This document shows, in pieces, positions 1-7,524 of a stretch of 64,000 nt of DNA. This DNA is from Streptomyces actuosus. GTDB lineage: Bacteria; Actinomycetota; Actinomycetes; Streptomycetales; Streptomycetaceae. The stretch covers positions 1-64,000 of the forward strand of contig NZ_JAFFZS010000018.1 of assembly GCF_016921115.1 (NCBI RefSeq), written 5' to 3'. The notes beneath the pieces are model-generated. The model was not told the DNA's origin, made no database searches, and saw only the letters and a program-made list of their open reading frames with translations. Made by a program: the position numbers and the translations under genes. Positions within the stretch are counted from its first letter, which is position 1, and every line of letters begins with the position of its first letter.

Positions 1-628
1 ACCGCGGGAAGAACTCGTACCACGCGCCGTACAGCGCCCGCTCCCGCTCCACCAGCAACCCCAACGGCGCCGACGCCGTCACCAGCTCCCGCAACGGATG
101 CCGCTCCAGCACCGCACCCACCTCCGGCGACAGCGCTGCGGCATGGCGCTTCCCGACGGGCAACGAGTCGTCCAGCAGCGTCCGCGCGGCCGTCCGCAGG
201 ACCGTGCGGGCCTCACCGCGCGGGGCTCGGGCCGCCGCTCGCTCGAAAAGCTGGCCGCCCTCCTCCAGGACCAGACCGACGTCGACGCCGGCCGGGATCT
301 TGACGGCAGCGGTCCGGCGCCAGGTGGTGACGGGGTCGCTCCACGCCTCCACCGTGTACGTCCAGCGGCCCTCCGCGTCCAGGGCCACCTCGGCACCCCA
401 CCGGTCGGTCCCCGGGGCCAGCTCGCGCATCGCGATCCAGGGGCGCTTGCGGCCCTCGGGGTCCTTCAGCACGACGTTCGCGGCGACCGCGTCGTGCCCC
501 TCGCGGAACACGGTGGCGGAGATCAGGAAGGTCTCGCCCACGACCGCCTTCGCCGGTCGCCTTCCGCACTCCACAAGCGGATCGACGTCGCGCACCGGAA
601 TGCGCCCGATGGGCCGGGTGGACTTCAT
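1..628 (-). CDS. glgE: GlgE maltosyltransferase, N-terminal part (runs off window)
   Basis: Encodes the first 209 residues of alpha-1,4-glucan:maltose-1-phosphate maltosyltransferase, which builds alpha-glucan from maltose-1-phosphate in the GlgE pathway (TreS, Pep2/Mak, GlgE, GlgB). What is visible is the N-terminal beta-sandwich domain: GRIPVRDVDP, then RRPAKAVVGETF, FREGHDAVAAN, ELAPGTDRWGAEV and ERERALYGAWYEFFPR, all of which I recognise from Streptomyces GlgE. The GH13 catalytic domain lies beyond position 1. The ATG at 628-626 gives the expected start of the family. The gene is divergent from the ATPase-glgX pair. That arrangement resembles what I recall of the second GlgE cluster of S. 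coelicolor (glgE, DUF5133, ATP-binding protein, glgX). Identification is secure; which paralogue it is remains inference. Confidence 0.93.
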   Translation of the reverse strand, partial: MKSTRPIGRIPVRDVDPLVECGRRPAKAVVGETFLISATVFREGHDAVAANVVLKDPEGRKRPWIAMRELAPGTDRWGAEVALDAEGRWTYTVEAWSDPVTTWRRTAAVKIPAGVDVGLVLEEGGQLFERAAARAPRGEARTVLRTAARTLLDDSLPVGKRHAAALSPEVGAVLERHPLRELVTASAPLGLLVERERALYGAWYEFFPR

Positions 629-700
629 GGTGAACCTCCGCCGTGCTCGATTCCGGGGCGCCGCCCGGATTTTGGATGACCACGCTGCACCGGAGGAGGC

Positions 701-997
701 CTAATGCCCCGCCGGGAAACGCCGATTCGGGCGCGTTCCACTCCTGCGCGCGACGTTTTTCGCCCTCCGCGGGCCCTGCGTTCGCGGGGAGGTCTCCGAA
801 CCGGACCGCAGATAGCTCTCGGCGGCGTCGGCGGCCTCCCGCGCGCACCGCTTGCCCATGAGCACGCAGAGGGTGTAGCCGGAGTCCTCGAAGGTGGCTC
901 GCACCGAGCGGTCCGCGGGCGCGGCGAGCATCGCGCGTTCCCAGGCCCGGTAGCGCTGCAGATGCCGGGACACTTCGGCTTTCGCGGGTAGCAGCAT
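701..997 (-). CDS. DUF5133 family small protein
   Basis: A 98-residue protein beginning MLLPAKAEVSRHLQRY, followed by MLAAPADRSVR, FEDSGYTLCVLMGKR and REAADAAESYL. This is the pattern of the DUF5133 family of Streptomyces, whose function is unknown. I chose ATG 997 because a GGAAGG ribosome-binding site lies 11 bases upstream. A GTG at 1009 is in frame but abuts that site. The C-terminal third is basic and low in complexity. The gene ends 72 bases before the glgE start on the same strand, so the two may be co-transcribed. A role linked to glycogen metabolism is only guessed from position. Confidence 0.8.
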   Translation of the reverse strand: MLLPAKAEVSRHLQRYRAWERAMLAAPADRSVRATFEDSGYTLCVLMGKRCAREAADAAESYLRSGSETSPRTQGPRRAKNVARRSGTRPNRRFPAGH

Positions 998-1293
998 GGC
1001 GCTGTTCACCTTCCGGGAATGCGAGAGGTACGCCGCCCGGGGAACGGGCCGGCCGGCCGGGCAGGCAGAGGCGCGGACTCGTCAAACCTCTCGTGGCCTT
1101 CACTTATGGTGCACGGCGCATGACCCAGCGTCCTGTTGGATCTTGGTCGTGGTGCGCTCGTGTTGCACGAATGGCGTAGCCGCCGCATGGTTGGGGTTAC
1201 TCAGGAGCGAATACCGCTCACGCTTCGTGTTCGGGGTCTCGGCCCGCGGGGCCGGGAGGAAGCGGGAGCGTCGCGGGTGAGGAGCCAACGACG

Positions 1294-1797
1294 ATGAAGA
1301 CCGCAGTGCCCTGCTACTACCACCTCGACGTGGAAGTCAGCCCGGAACGGGTCGGACAGATCAGGCGCATTCTGGCCGCGCACCTCCGGTACTGGGATCT
1401 GGACACTCTTGTCGAGCCGGTCTGCCGCAGCGCCGAGCTGCTGCTGAGGGCCATCGACGAGCACGCCACCGACAAGAACACCTCCATCGAGATGTGGTGG
1501 AACGGCCAGCATCTGATCACCGCCGTCGGGGAGAACGACAGCGACCTGCGCCCCGATCAGGAGCTGCGCGGGTGCCTGGAACGCATCGCCGCCGTGAGCG
1601 ACGGCTGGGGCTGCTGTGCCACCGACACCGGCAGCAAGGTCATCTGGTTCTCGCGGCGCGCCCGCGCCGGCGACAGCGAGCCCCTCGTGCCCGTCTCGCC
1701 CGCCCCGCGCCTGCGGGAGGTGCGGCAGGTGCCCCGCGAGGTACCGGTCGCCGTCGCGGCCGGCCCGGACAGCGGCGTCCTGGAGGCCGCACGGTGA
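1294..1797 (+). CDS. RsbW-like regulatory ATPase, degenerate, coupled to glgX
   Basis: A 167-residue protein of the GHKL (histidine-kinase-like ATPase) family that in Streptomyces includes anti-sigma factors. The family signature DGWGCCATDTGSKVIWF is present near residue 110. In the segment corresponding to the N-box (SAELLLRAIDEHA) the Mg-binding Asn of active members (ELVTNA) is replaced by Arg. ATP binding may therefore be lost or altered. The C-terminal 40 residues are Pro/Val-rich and look disordered. ATG 1294 is preceded by GGTGAGGAG. The stop overlaps the GTG of glgX by 4 bases (GTGA), so translation is probably coupled. The partner is unknown. A link to control of glycogen debranching is inferred from the overlap alone. 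Confidence 0.82.
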   Translation: MKTAVPCYYHLDVEVSPERVGQIRRILAAHLRYWDLDTLVEPVCRSAELLLRAIDEHATDKNTSIEMWWNGQHLITAVGENDSDLRPDQELRGCLERIAAVSDGWGCCATDTGSKVIWFSRRARAGDSEPLVPVSPAPRLREVRQVPREVPVAVAAGPDSGVLEAAR

Positions 1798-3947
1798 CCG
1801 CACGCTCGCGACGCAGGACCACGGCAGGGGTGCCCGCTTGGAGCGGGCACCCCTACCCGCTGGGTGCCGCCTACGACGGCCAGGGCACCAACTTCGCCCT
1901 CTTCAGCGAGGTCGCCGAGGGGGTCGAGCTGATCCTCTTCGACGACGGCGGGAGCACCCGCCGCGTCCCGGTGACCGAGGTCGACGGTTTCGTCTGGCAC
2001 TGCTACCTGCCCGGCGTCGGTCCGGGCCAGCGCTACGGCTACCGGGTACACGGACCGTGGGACCCGGCTCTGGGCCACCGGTGCAATCCGGCGAAACTGC
2101 TCCTGGACCCGTACGCGCGGGCCGTGGACGGGCAGATCGACAACCACCCCTCGCTGTACGAGCGGGCCCCCGGCGGTCCCGACCCGGCCGACAGCGCCGG
2201 GCACACCATGCTGGGCGTGGTCACCGACCCGTACTTCGACTGGGGCGACGACCGCCCGCCACGCAGGTCGTACGCCGACAGCGTCGTCTACGAGGCCCAT
2301 GTGCGGGGACTGACCCGCACCCACCCCGACGTGCCCCGCGAACTGCGCGGCACCTACGCGGGCCTGGCCCATCCCGCCGTGGTGCAGCACCTGACCTCGC
2401 TCGGGGTGACCGCGGTGGAGCTGATGCCGGTCCACCAGTACGTCGACGACGGGGTCCTCCAGGACCGCGGGCTGTCGAACTACTGGGGCTACAACACCAT
2501 CGGCTTCTTCGCCCCGCACAACGCCTATGCCGCCCACGGCAGTCGCGGACAGCAGGTCGCGGAGTTCAAGTCGATGGTCAAGACGCTGCACGCGGCCGGG
2601 CTGGAGGTCATCCTCGACGTCGTCTACAACCACACCGCCGAGGGCAACGGGAAGGGTCCCACCCTCTCCTTCCGCGGGATCGACAACGCCTCGTACTACC
2701 GGCTGGTGGACGGCGACTGGGAGCACTACTACGACACCACCGGCACCGGCAACAGCCTGCTGATGCGGCACCCCTACGTACTACAGCTGATCATGGACTC
2801 GCTGCGGTACTGGGTGACCGAGATGCATGTCGACGGCTTCCGCTTCGACCTCGCCGCCACGCTGGCCCGGCAGTTCCACGAGGTGGACCGGCTCTCCGCG
2901 TTCTTCGACCTCATCCAGCAGGATCCGGTCATCAGCCGGGTGAAGCTGATCGCCGAGCCCTGGGACGTCGGCGAGGGCGGATACCAGGTGGGCAACTTCC
3001 CGCCACTGTGGTCGGAGTGGAACGGCCGCTACCGGGACGCGGTGCGGGACTTCTGGCGTGCCGAGCCCGGCTCGCTCGGTGAGTTCGCCTCCCGGCTGGC
3101 CGGATCCTCCGACCTGTACCAGCACAGCCGCCGCCGGCCGCGGGCCAGCGTCAACTTCGTGACCGCGCACGACGGTTTCACCCTGCGCGACCTCGTCTCC
3201 TACAACGACAAGCACAACGGGGCCAACGGCGAGGACAACCGGGACGGCGAGAACCACAACCGCTCCTGGAACTGCGGTGTGGAGGGCGAGACCGCCGACC
3301 CGGCCGTGCTGGAGCTGCGCGGACGGCAGCAGCGCAACCTGATGGCCACGCTGCTGCTGTCGCAGGGCATCCCGATGATCGGTCACGGCGACGAACTCGG
3401 CCGGACCCAGCGCGGCAACAACAACGCGTACTGCCAGGACAACGAAGTGTCCTGGATCGACTGGCGGTTGACCGAGGAGCAGGAGGACCTCACCGACTTC
3501 ACCCGCCGGCTGATCGCGCTCCGTGCCGGTCATCCCGTACTGCGCCGGCGCCACTTCTTCCGTGGAGAGACGGCCACGTACGCCGGCCAGCCGCTGCCCG
3601 ACATGGTGTGGCTGCTGCCGGACGCCACCGAGATGGCCGACGAGGACTGGCAGCGCTCCGACGCGCACTGCGTCGGCGTCTTCCTCAACGGGGACGCGAT
3701 CGCCGAGCCCGACCGCTACGGTCGGCCGGTCGTCGACGACTCGTTCCTGGTGCTGTGCAACAGCTACTGGGAGCCCGTCGTCTTCCGCCTGCCGGGCACC
3801 GCGTACGGCGAACGGTGGACGGTGTGCGTGGACACCGCCGAACCGGACGGGGTCCCCGACGAGACGGAGTACAAGGCGGCCACCGACGTCGCCGTGGCGG
3901 CCCGCAGCCTGGTCGTCCTGTCACGGCCGCCGGCGGGCGGAGCATAG
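1794..3947 (+). CDS. glgX: Glycogen debranching enzyme GlgX (isoamylase type)
   Basis: A 717-residue GH13 enzyme that hydrolyses alpha-1,6 branches in limit dextrins and glycogen. An N-terminal CBM48-like domain opens with HPYPLGAAYDGQGTNFALFSE. The (beta/alpha)8 barrel shows the four GH13 regions: DVVYNHTAEGN (about residue 275), DGFRFDLAATL with the nucleophile Asp near 351, LIAEPWDVG with the acid Glu near 387, and FVTAHDGFTLRDLVSYND with the transition-state Asp near 459. SQGIPMIGHGDELGRTQRGN is the typical GlgX stretch after the barrel. The GTG start at 1794 overlaps the previous stop. The open frame continues upstream, but that part is a shadow of the ATPase gene. A perfect hairpin 30 bases after the stop should terminate the transcript. 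Confidence 0.96.
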   Translation: MTARSRRRTTAGVPAWSGHPYPLGAAYDGQGTNFALFSEVAEGVELILFDDGGSTRRVPVTEVDGFVWHCYLPGVGPGQRYGYRVHGPWDPALGHRCNPAKLLLDPYARAVDGQIDNHPSLYERAPGGPDPADSAGHTMLGVVTDPYFDWGDDRPPRRSYADSVVYEAHVRGLTRTHPDVPRELRGTYAGLAHPAVVQHLTSLGVTAVELMPVHQYVDDGVLQDRGLSNYWGYNTIGFFAPHNAYAAHGSRGQQVAEFKSMVKTLHAAGLEVILDVVYNHTAEGNGKGPTLSFRGIDNASYYRLVDGDWEHYYDTTGTGNSLLMRHPYVLQLIMDSLRYWVTEMHVDGFRFDLAATLARQFHEVDRLSAFFDLIQQDPVISRVKLIAEPWDVGEGGYQVGNFPPLWSEWNGRYRDAVRDFWRAEPGSLGEFASRLAGSSDLYQHSRRRPRASVNFVTAHDGFTLRDLVSYNDKHNGANGEDNRDGENHNRSWNCGVEGETADPAVLELRGRQQRNLMATLLLSQGIPMIGHGDELGRTQRGNNNAYCQDNEVSWIDWRLTEEQEDLTDFTRRLIALRAGHPVLRRRHFFRGETATYAGQPLPDMVWLLPDATEMADEDWQRSDAHCVGVFLNGDAIAEPDRYGRPVVDDSFLVLCNSYWEPVVFRLPGTAYGERWTVCVDTAEPDGVPDETEYKAATDVAVAARSLVVLSRPPAGGA

Positions 3948-3976
3948 AGGGGCGCGGGGGCCGCCGGCCCCCACGC

Positions 3977-4014
3977 GTTCGGGGCCGGTCCTTTGCGGAG
4001 GACCGGCCCCGAAC
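3977..4014. terminator. Bidirectional terminator between glgX and VOC gene
   Basis: Perfect 16-bp inverted repeat (GTTCGGGGCCGGTCCT and its complement) around a 6-base loop TTGCGG. It sits between two convergent genes, so it can serve both. There is no U-tract, as is usual in Streptomyces. Confidence 0.85.
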
Positions 4015-4050
4015 CCGTTCCCCACTCCGGTGCCGTCGGGGTGCCGCCGG

Positions 4051-4854
4051 TCACCGCAGGGGGCGGGAGGTCACCGTGAACTGGGCTCCGTCGGCGTCGC
4101 GCAGCACCGCCTCGTCGGCGGCCTTGCCCAGGACGCTTCCGCCGTTCCGTTCGGCCGCGCGGGCGCAGGCGGCCACGTCCGGGACGGCGAAGTGGACCTG
4201 CCAGTGCGGGCGGATCGTCGGGTCGGGCGCCGCCTCCAGCGCCCCCGACACGATGCGGGCCACGATGTCGCCGCGGCTGCGCAGCACGACCTCGCCGCCC
4301 TCGTAGTGCACCTCGCAGCAGCCCGGGCGGTCCGAGGCCCAGTCGAGGATCTCGCCGTAGAAGATCGCGGCGGCGAAGGCGTCGCGGGTGTGCAGCCGGA
4401 TGAAGGCCGGGGCCGCCTGCCGCCAGCGCTCCCAGTTGCTGACCAGGTCGCCCTCCCACACCCCGAAGGTCGCGCCGTCCCGGTCCGCGAGCAGCGCCGC
4501 TCGCCCGGGGGGCAACGAGATCGGTCCCACGGCCGCGGTCCCGCCGCGCTCGCGGACCCGGCTCGCCGCCTCGTCCGCGCTGGGCACGGCGAAGTAGGGG
4601 GTCCAGGCGACGGCCATCTGCCACATCGCGGCGACGGCGGCGATCCCGGCGACCGGCACGTCGTCCACCAAGGCGATGCGGAAGTGGTCGCCGAGTTTCG
4701 CCCTGCGCCATCGCCAGCCCAGGACGGCTCCGTAGAAGTCCTGGGTCGCTTCGAGATCGCGGCTGGTCAGACTCACCCAGCAGGGTGCGCCGAAGACCGA
4801 GCGGGTGGAGACGACCTCCGTCGTACGGGGGGTGCGGGCAGTGTCGTGGTTCAT
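4051..4854 (-). CDS. VOC (glyoxalase/bleomycin-resistance fold) protein, two domains
   Basis: A 267-residue cytoplasmic protein with two vicinal-oxygen-chelate repeats. Repeat one runs from FGAPCWVSLTSRDLEATQDFYG to LADRDGATFGVWEG (about residues 20-140). Repeat two runs from PAFIRLHTRDAFAAAIFYGEILDW to LRDADGAQFTVTSRP (about 150-265). The motif pair FYGAVLGW and FYGEILDW marks the family. Members include lyases, dioxygenases and antibiotic-binding proteins. The substrate cannot be told from sequence, and a hydroxylase or lyase role is equally possible. ATG 4854 gives the standard length. The open frame extends upstream into the ANTAR gene region but reads poorly there. Confidence 0.88.
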   Translation of the reverse strand: MNHDTARTPRTTEVVSTRSVFGAPCWVSLTSRDLEATQDFYGAVLGWRWRRAKLGDHFRIALVDDVPVAGIAAVAAMWQMAVAWTPYFAVPSADEAASRVRERGGTAAVGPISLPPGRAALLADRDGATFGVWEGDLVSNWERWRQAAPAFIRLHTRDAFAAAIFYGEILDWASDRPGCCEVHYEGGEVVLRSRGDIVARIVSGALEAAPDPTIRPHWQVHFAVPDVAACARAAERNGGSVLGKAADEAVLRDADGAQFTVTSRPLR

Positions 4855-4974
4855 GGCACTCGCGTCCTGATCTCGTCGGCCGGCGGCCACCGGCCCTTCA
4901 CCAGTCTCCGGCCGGACCCCTCCCGCGCGCCTGTCGAGTACGCCCGGTAGCGCCACGAGGCGGGCACGACGAGG

Positions 4975-5316
4975 ATGGGAAGCGTGACACGGGTACCGCG
5001 GGAGCCGGACGGTGAAACGGACCGGCTTTTCGAGCTTCAGGAAGAAGTGGATCAGCTGAAGGAGGCCGTGTCCTCTCATGCCGTGGTCGATCAGGCCATC
5101 GGGATGATCGTGGCGCTCGGCCGGGTGACGCCGGATCAGGGGTGGCTGGTGCTGAAGGAGGTCTCCCAGCACACCAACATCAAACTGCGCCATGTGGCGG
5201 AGCTGATCCTGATCTGGGGGAGGAGCGGCAGGATGCCCGAGGGTATCGCGGCCGAACTGGCGGAGGCACTGGAACGGCACGGGCCCACGGAGATCCCGGG
5301 GGCCCCGCCCGGCTGA
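4975..5316 (+). CDS. ANTAR-domain protein
   Basis: A 113-residue protein. Residues about 20-40 form a coiled-coil lead (ELQEEVDQLKEAVSSHAV). An ANTAR three-helix domain follows at about 40-95, with VDQAIGMIVALGRVTPDQGW and LKEVSQHTNIKLRHVAELI. ANTAR domains bind paired RNA hairpins and act as transcription antiterminators. Here there is no sensor domain, so the protein may be a minimal effector or respond through a partner. ATG 4975 was taken as the start; GTG 4984, preceded by AGGATGGGAAG, is a good alternative. The gene is convergent with the sigma-factor gene 16 bases away. No RNA target can be seen in the window. Confidence 0.85.
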   Translation: MGSVTRVPREPDGETDRLFELQEEVDQLKEAVSSHAVVDQAIGMIVALGRVTPDQGWLVLKEVSQHTNIKLRHVAELILIWGRSGRMPEGIAAELAEALERHGPTEIPGAPPG

Positions 5317-5332
5317 GCCGTGTGCGGCGGGC

Positions 5333-6124
5333 TCAGCGGGCTTCGGTGAGGATCTCCTCGCGCAGGTGGGCGAAGCAGCCGCTCAGCAGCCGTGAGACGT
5401 GCATCTGGGAGATCCCGAGCTGCTCGGCGATGCGGCTCTGCGTCATGCCCTTGAAGAACCGGAGGTAGAGGATGGTGCGCTCGCGCTCGGGCAGTGCCTC
5501 GATGCAGGGCTTGACGGCCACCCGGTCGACGACGGTGTCGTAGCCGGGGTCGGGGCCGCCGAGCGCGTCGGCCAGTGCGTAGCCGTCGGTGCCGGGCATC
5601 TCGGCGTCCAGCGACAGCGCGGAGAAGCACTCCAGCGCCTCCATCCCGGTGTGCACCTCCTCCTCGCTGAGCTGGGCGTGCTCGGCGATCTCCGCGAGGG
5701 TCGGCGCCCGTCCGGGAGTGGTCTGGGCCACCTCCTTGGCCGCGCGCCGGACGCGATTGCGCAGGTCCTGGACACGGCGGGGGACGTGCAGGGTCCACAT
5801 GTGGTCACGGAAGTGCCGCTTGATCTCGCCGGTGATCGTGGGGACGGCGTACGCCTCGAAGGCCCGGCCGCGTGCGGGGTCGTAGTGGTCGACCGCCTTG
5901 ACCAGGCCGAGTGCCGCGACCTGGTAGAGATCCTCCAGGTTCTCACCGCGTCCGCGGAACCGGACGGCGATCCGCTCGGCCATGGGCAGCCACAGTTCCA
6001 CCAGTTCGTCGCGCAGGGCCCGACGCTGCGGCCCGTCGGGCAGCTCGGCCAGTCGGGTGAAGGCCTCGCCGGTGTCGGGGGCGTCGTGGTGCGGATGCTG
6101 GTTCGTACTGCCGGCGGTGCGCAT
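5333..6124 (-). CDS. SigB/SigF/SigG-family RNA polymerase sigma factor
   Basis: A 263-residue group-3 sigma factor of the stress/sporulation type. Region 2 carries ERIAVRFRGRGENLEDLYQV and LGLVKAVDHYDPARG (about residues 50-95). Region 3 spans about 120-190. Region 4 carries LPERERTILYLRFFKGMTQ and RIAEQLGISQMHVSRLLSG (about 205-250), the last being the helix-turn-helix that reads the -35 element. ATG 6124 follows GAGGCACGC. Streptomyces carry many paralogues, so an exact name is not justified. Such factors are normally held by an RsbW-like anti-sigma. None is adjacent, although regulatory ATPases lie at 1.3 and 12-14.5 kb. Confidence 0.93.
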   Translation of the reverse strand: MRTAGSTNQHPHHDAPDTGEAFTRLAELPDGPQRRALRDELVELWLPMAERIAVRFRGRGENLEDLYQVAALGLVKAVDHYDPARGRAFEAYAVPTITGEIKRHFRDHMWTLHVPRRVQDLRNRVRRAAKEVAQTTPGRAPTLAEIAEHAQLSEEEVHTGMEALECFSALSLDAEMPGTDGYALADALGGPDPGYDTVVDRVAVKPCIEALPERERTILYLRFFKGMTQSRIAEQLGISQMHVSRLLSGCFAHLREEILTEAR

Positions 6125-6636
6125 CGTGCGTGCCTCCCTCAGCAGGTGCCGGTGGGAACAGACCCGCAGGAGGTGCGTGCTCGGAGTGGGCGGACCCCGT
6201 CGGAACCGGCCGGGCCGACTCCCGCGGAGGTGCCTGCTGTCCGAAGCACTGTCCGAACGATTCTCCCATATCGGGCTTGAGGAGCAAAACGCACACAGCG
6301 TGACACGCCTCGGAGGAGCCGGACCCCGTTGAGCGGCCGGGAGCGGGGTGGCTCGCCGCCGGCCGGGCGCGGCGGCGGCCCGGTGCGGCGACGGAGCGGA
6401 CGGACCGGCTCCGGGCCGGGCCCGCCGTGGCCGGACCACCCGCTCGTCCCGACCGTCGACGTGATGTGCGGCACGCCCGCCGAACGGGGCGTGCGGCCGG
6501 TTTCCGGATTCCCGCTGGGCACGGCTTGATCACCGATCACCGGGCGCGAACGCCCTGGCCACAGCGCATTCTGCCCATTTGACAGTGTGCTGAGCGCCTG
6601 GATAGGAAGCAGCTTCAAGAGGTCGAGAGGTGGATT
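6125..6636. other. Divergent intergenic region between sigma factor and unknown gene
   Basis: 512 bases without a supported gene. It contains the leader of the sigma-factor gene on the left and a recognisable vegetative-type promoter for the unknown gene on the right (6579-6608). I saw no SigB-type consensus with correct spacing. Confidence 0.6.
6579..6608 (+). promoter_or_regulatory. HrdB-type promoter of the 6637 gene
   Basis: Perfect TTGACA at 6579-6584, an 18-base spacer, then TAGGAA at 6603-6608 (a GATAGG reading gives a 16-base spacer). Transcription would begin about 20 bases before the GTG start. Confidence 0.65.
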
Positions 6637-7158
6637 GTGTACGAGCCGAACGTGGTCGGGGACTGGCAGGACTACGACGAACATCCCGGCCTGCGCGTCC
6701 GCGTCCACCGTCTTGAGCCGGCCGACCCGCCGCGCGGACGGGACGACGCGGCGGAGGGGCTGACCTACTTCCGGCTCCGCATCGTCGTCGAGAACCGCGG
6801 CGAACGGCCGCTCGGCGTCCACCTGGAGGACGGCCAGATCGACGTACGGATCGGGCCCGACGGCGAGAGCGCCTTCATCGACTGGCGCAACTCGCAGTTC
6901 GTCGAGGGCTTCGACGTCTACCCGCTGCGCCGCGCCACCGCCCGGATCTACGCCGCGGGCCCCGAGGCCCTGCTCGGCCAGATCGACGTACAGGTCCAAC
7001 TGCGCGTCGAGGAGGACTGGACCGGCCGGCGCATGTGGAGCGGCGCCCTCGGCCTGCAGGAGGGGCCCAGCAGTTCCCTCCCCGGCCCGGGCCGGGAGTG
7101 CCTGGCCCTCCAGGTGAGCAACTACCTGCGCGACCAGGCCGAGGAGGGCACCGCCTGA
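6637..7158 (+). CDS. Conserved hypothetical protein
   Basis: A 173-residue acidic, soluble-looking protein with no signal peptide or membrane segment. The middle part alternates strands (LTYFRLRIVVENRGERPLGV, LEDGQIDVRIG, RATARIYAA, QIDVQVQLRVEEDW), which suggests a beta-sandwich. I do not recognise the family. The GTG start at 6637 is preceded by GAGAGG. It has its own good promoter and a very strong hairpin that begins inside its last codons, so it is a single-gene unit. Confidence 0.75.
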   Translation: MYEPNVVGDWQDYDEHPGLRVRVHRLEPADPPRGRDDAAEGLTYFRLRIVVENRGERPLGVHLEDGQIDVRIGPDGESAFIDWRNSQFVEGFDVYPLRRATARIYAAGPEALLGQIDVQVQLRVEEDWTGRRMWSGALGLQEGPSSSLPGPGRECLALQVSNYLRDQAEEGTA

Positions 7159-7190
7159 CCGGTGCCGGCCTCCGGCACCGGTCAGGCGGT
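7150..7190. terminator. Very long perfect hairpin across the stop of the 6637 gene
   Basis: 19-bp perfect inverted repeat (7150-7168 and 7172-7190) with a 3-base loop. It overlaps the final codons and the TGA at 7156-7158. This is a strong terminator candidate for the gene before it. Confidence 0.8.
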
Positions 7191-7415
7191 GCCGGGTCCG
7201 GACGCCCGCGGAGCGGGCCGAGTCGCGACCGGGCTCCGGCGCATCACGACACCCTGCCCGCGCGCTCCCCGCGCCCCGCGGGAAGCCGGGCACGGCTCCG
7301 CCGCGCGGACCCTCTCCGCCCCGCACGCGAGGGAACGTGCTCCGGACGTCGGTCCGTCTCCTGCCGGCAACTCCGGGAAGCGCTTCATCTGTCCCGCCTG
7401 AGCAGGTCGGGCGAC

Positions 7416-7468
7416 GGCCACGGCGGTTCGGCAGCGCCCCGAACGGGGCGCGGGGAACCGCCGTGGCC
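7416..7468. terminator. Nested inverted repeat, probable hemC terminator
   Basis: Outer arms of 13 bp (7416-7428 and 7456-7468) enclose an inner perfect 6-bp hairpin CGCCCC-GAAC-GGGGCG (7435-7450). It lies 57 bases past the hemC stop on the minus strand. The rest of the 366-base convergent gap (7159-7524) shows nothing else. Confidence 0.7.
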
Positions 7469-7524
7469 GGCCAGGACGGCGCCCAGGTCGACCGACGTCG
7501 CGCACGGCACTCGCAGCGGAGCGC

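Noticed and set aside
6499..6525. GTTT...GGGCAC as a SigB-type promoter before the 6637 gene
   Set aside because: Spacer too short and -10 differs from GGGTAY; the TTGACA promoter at 6579 explains the gene better.
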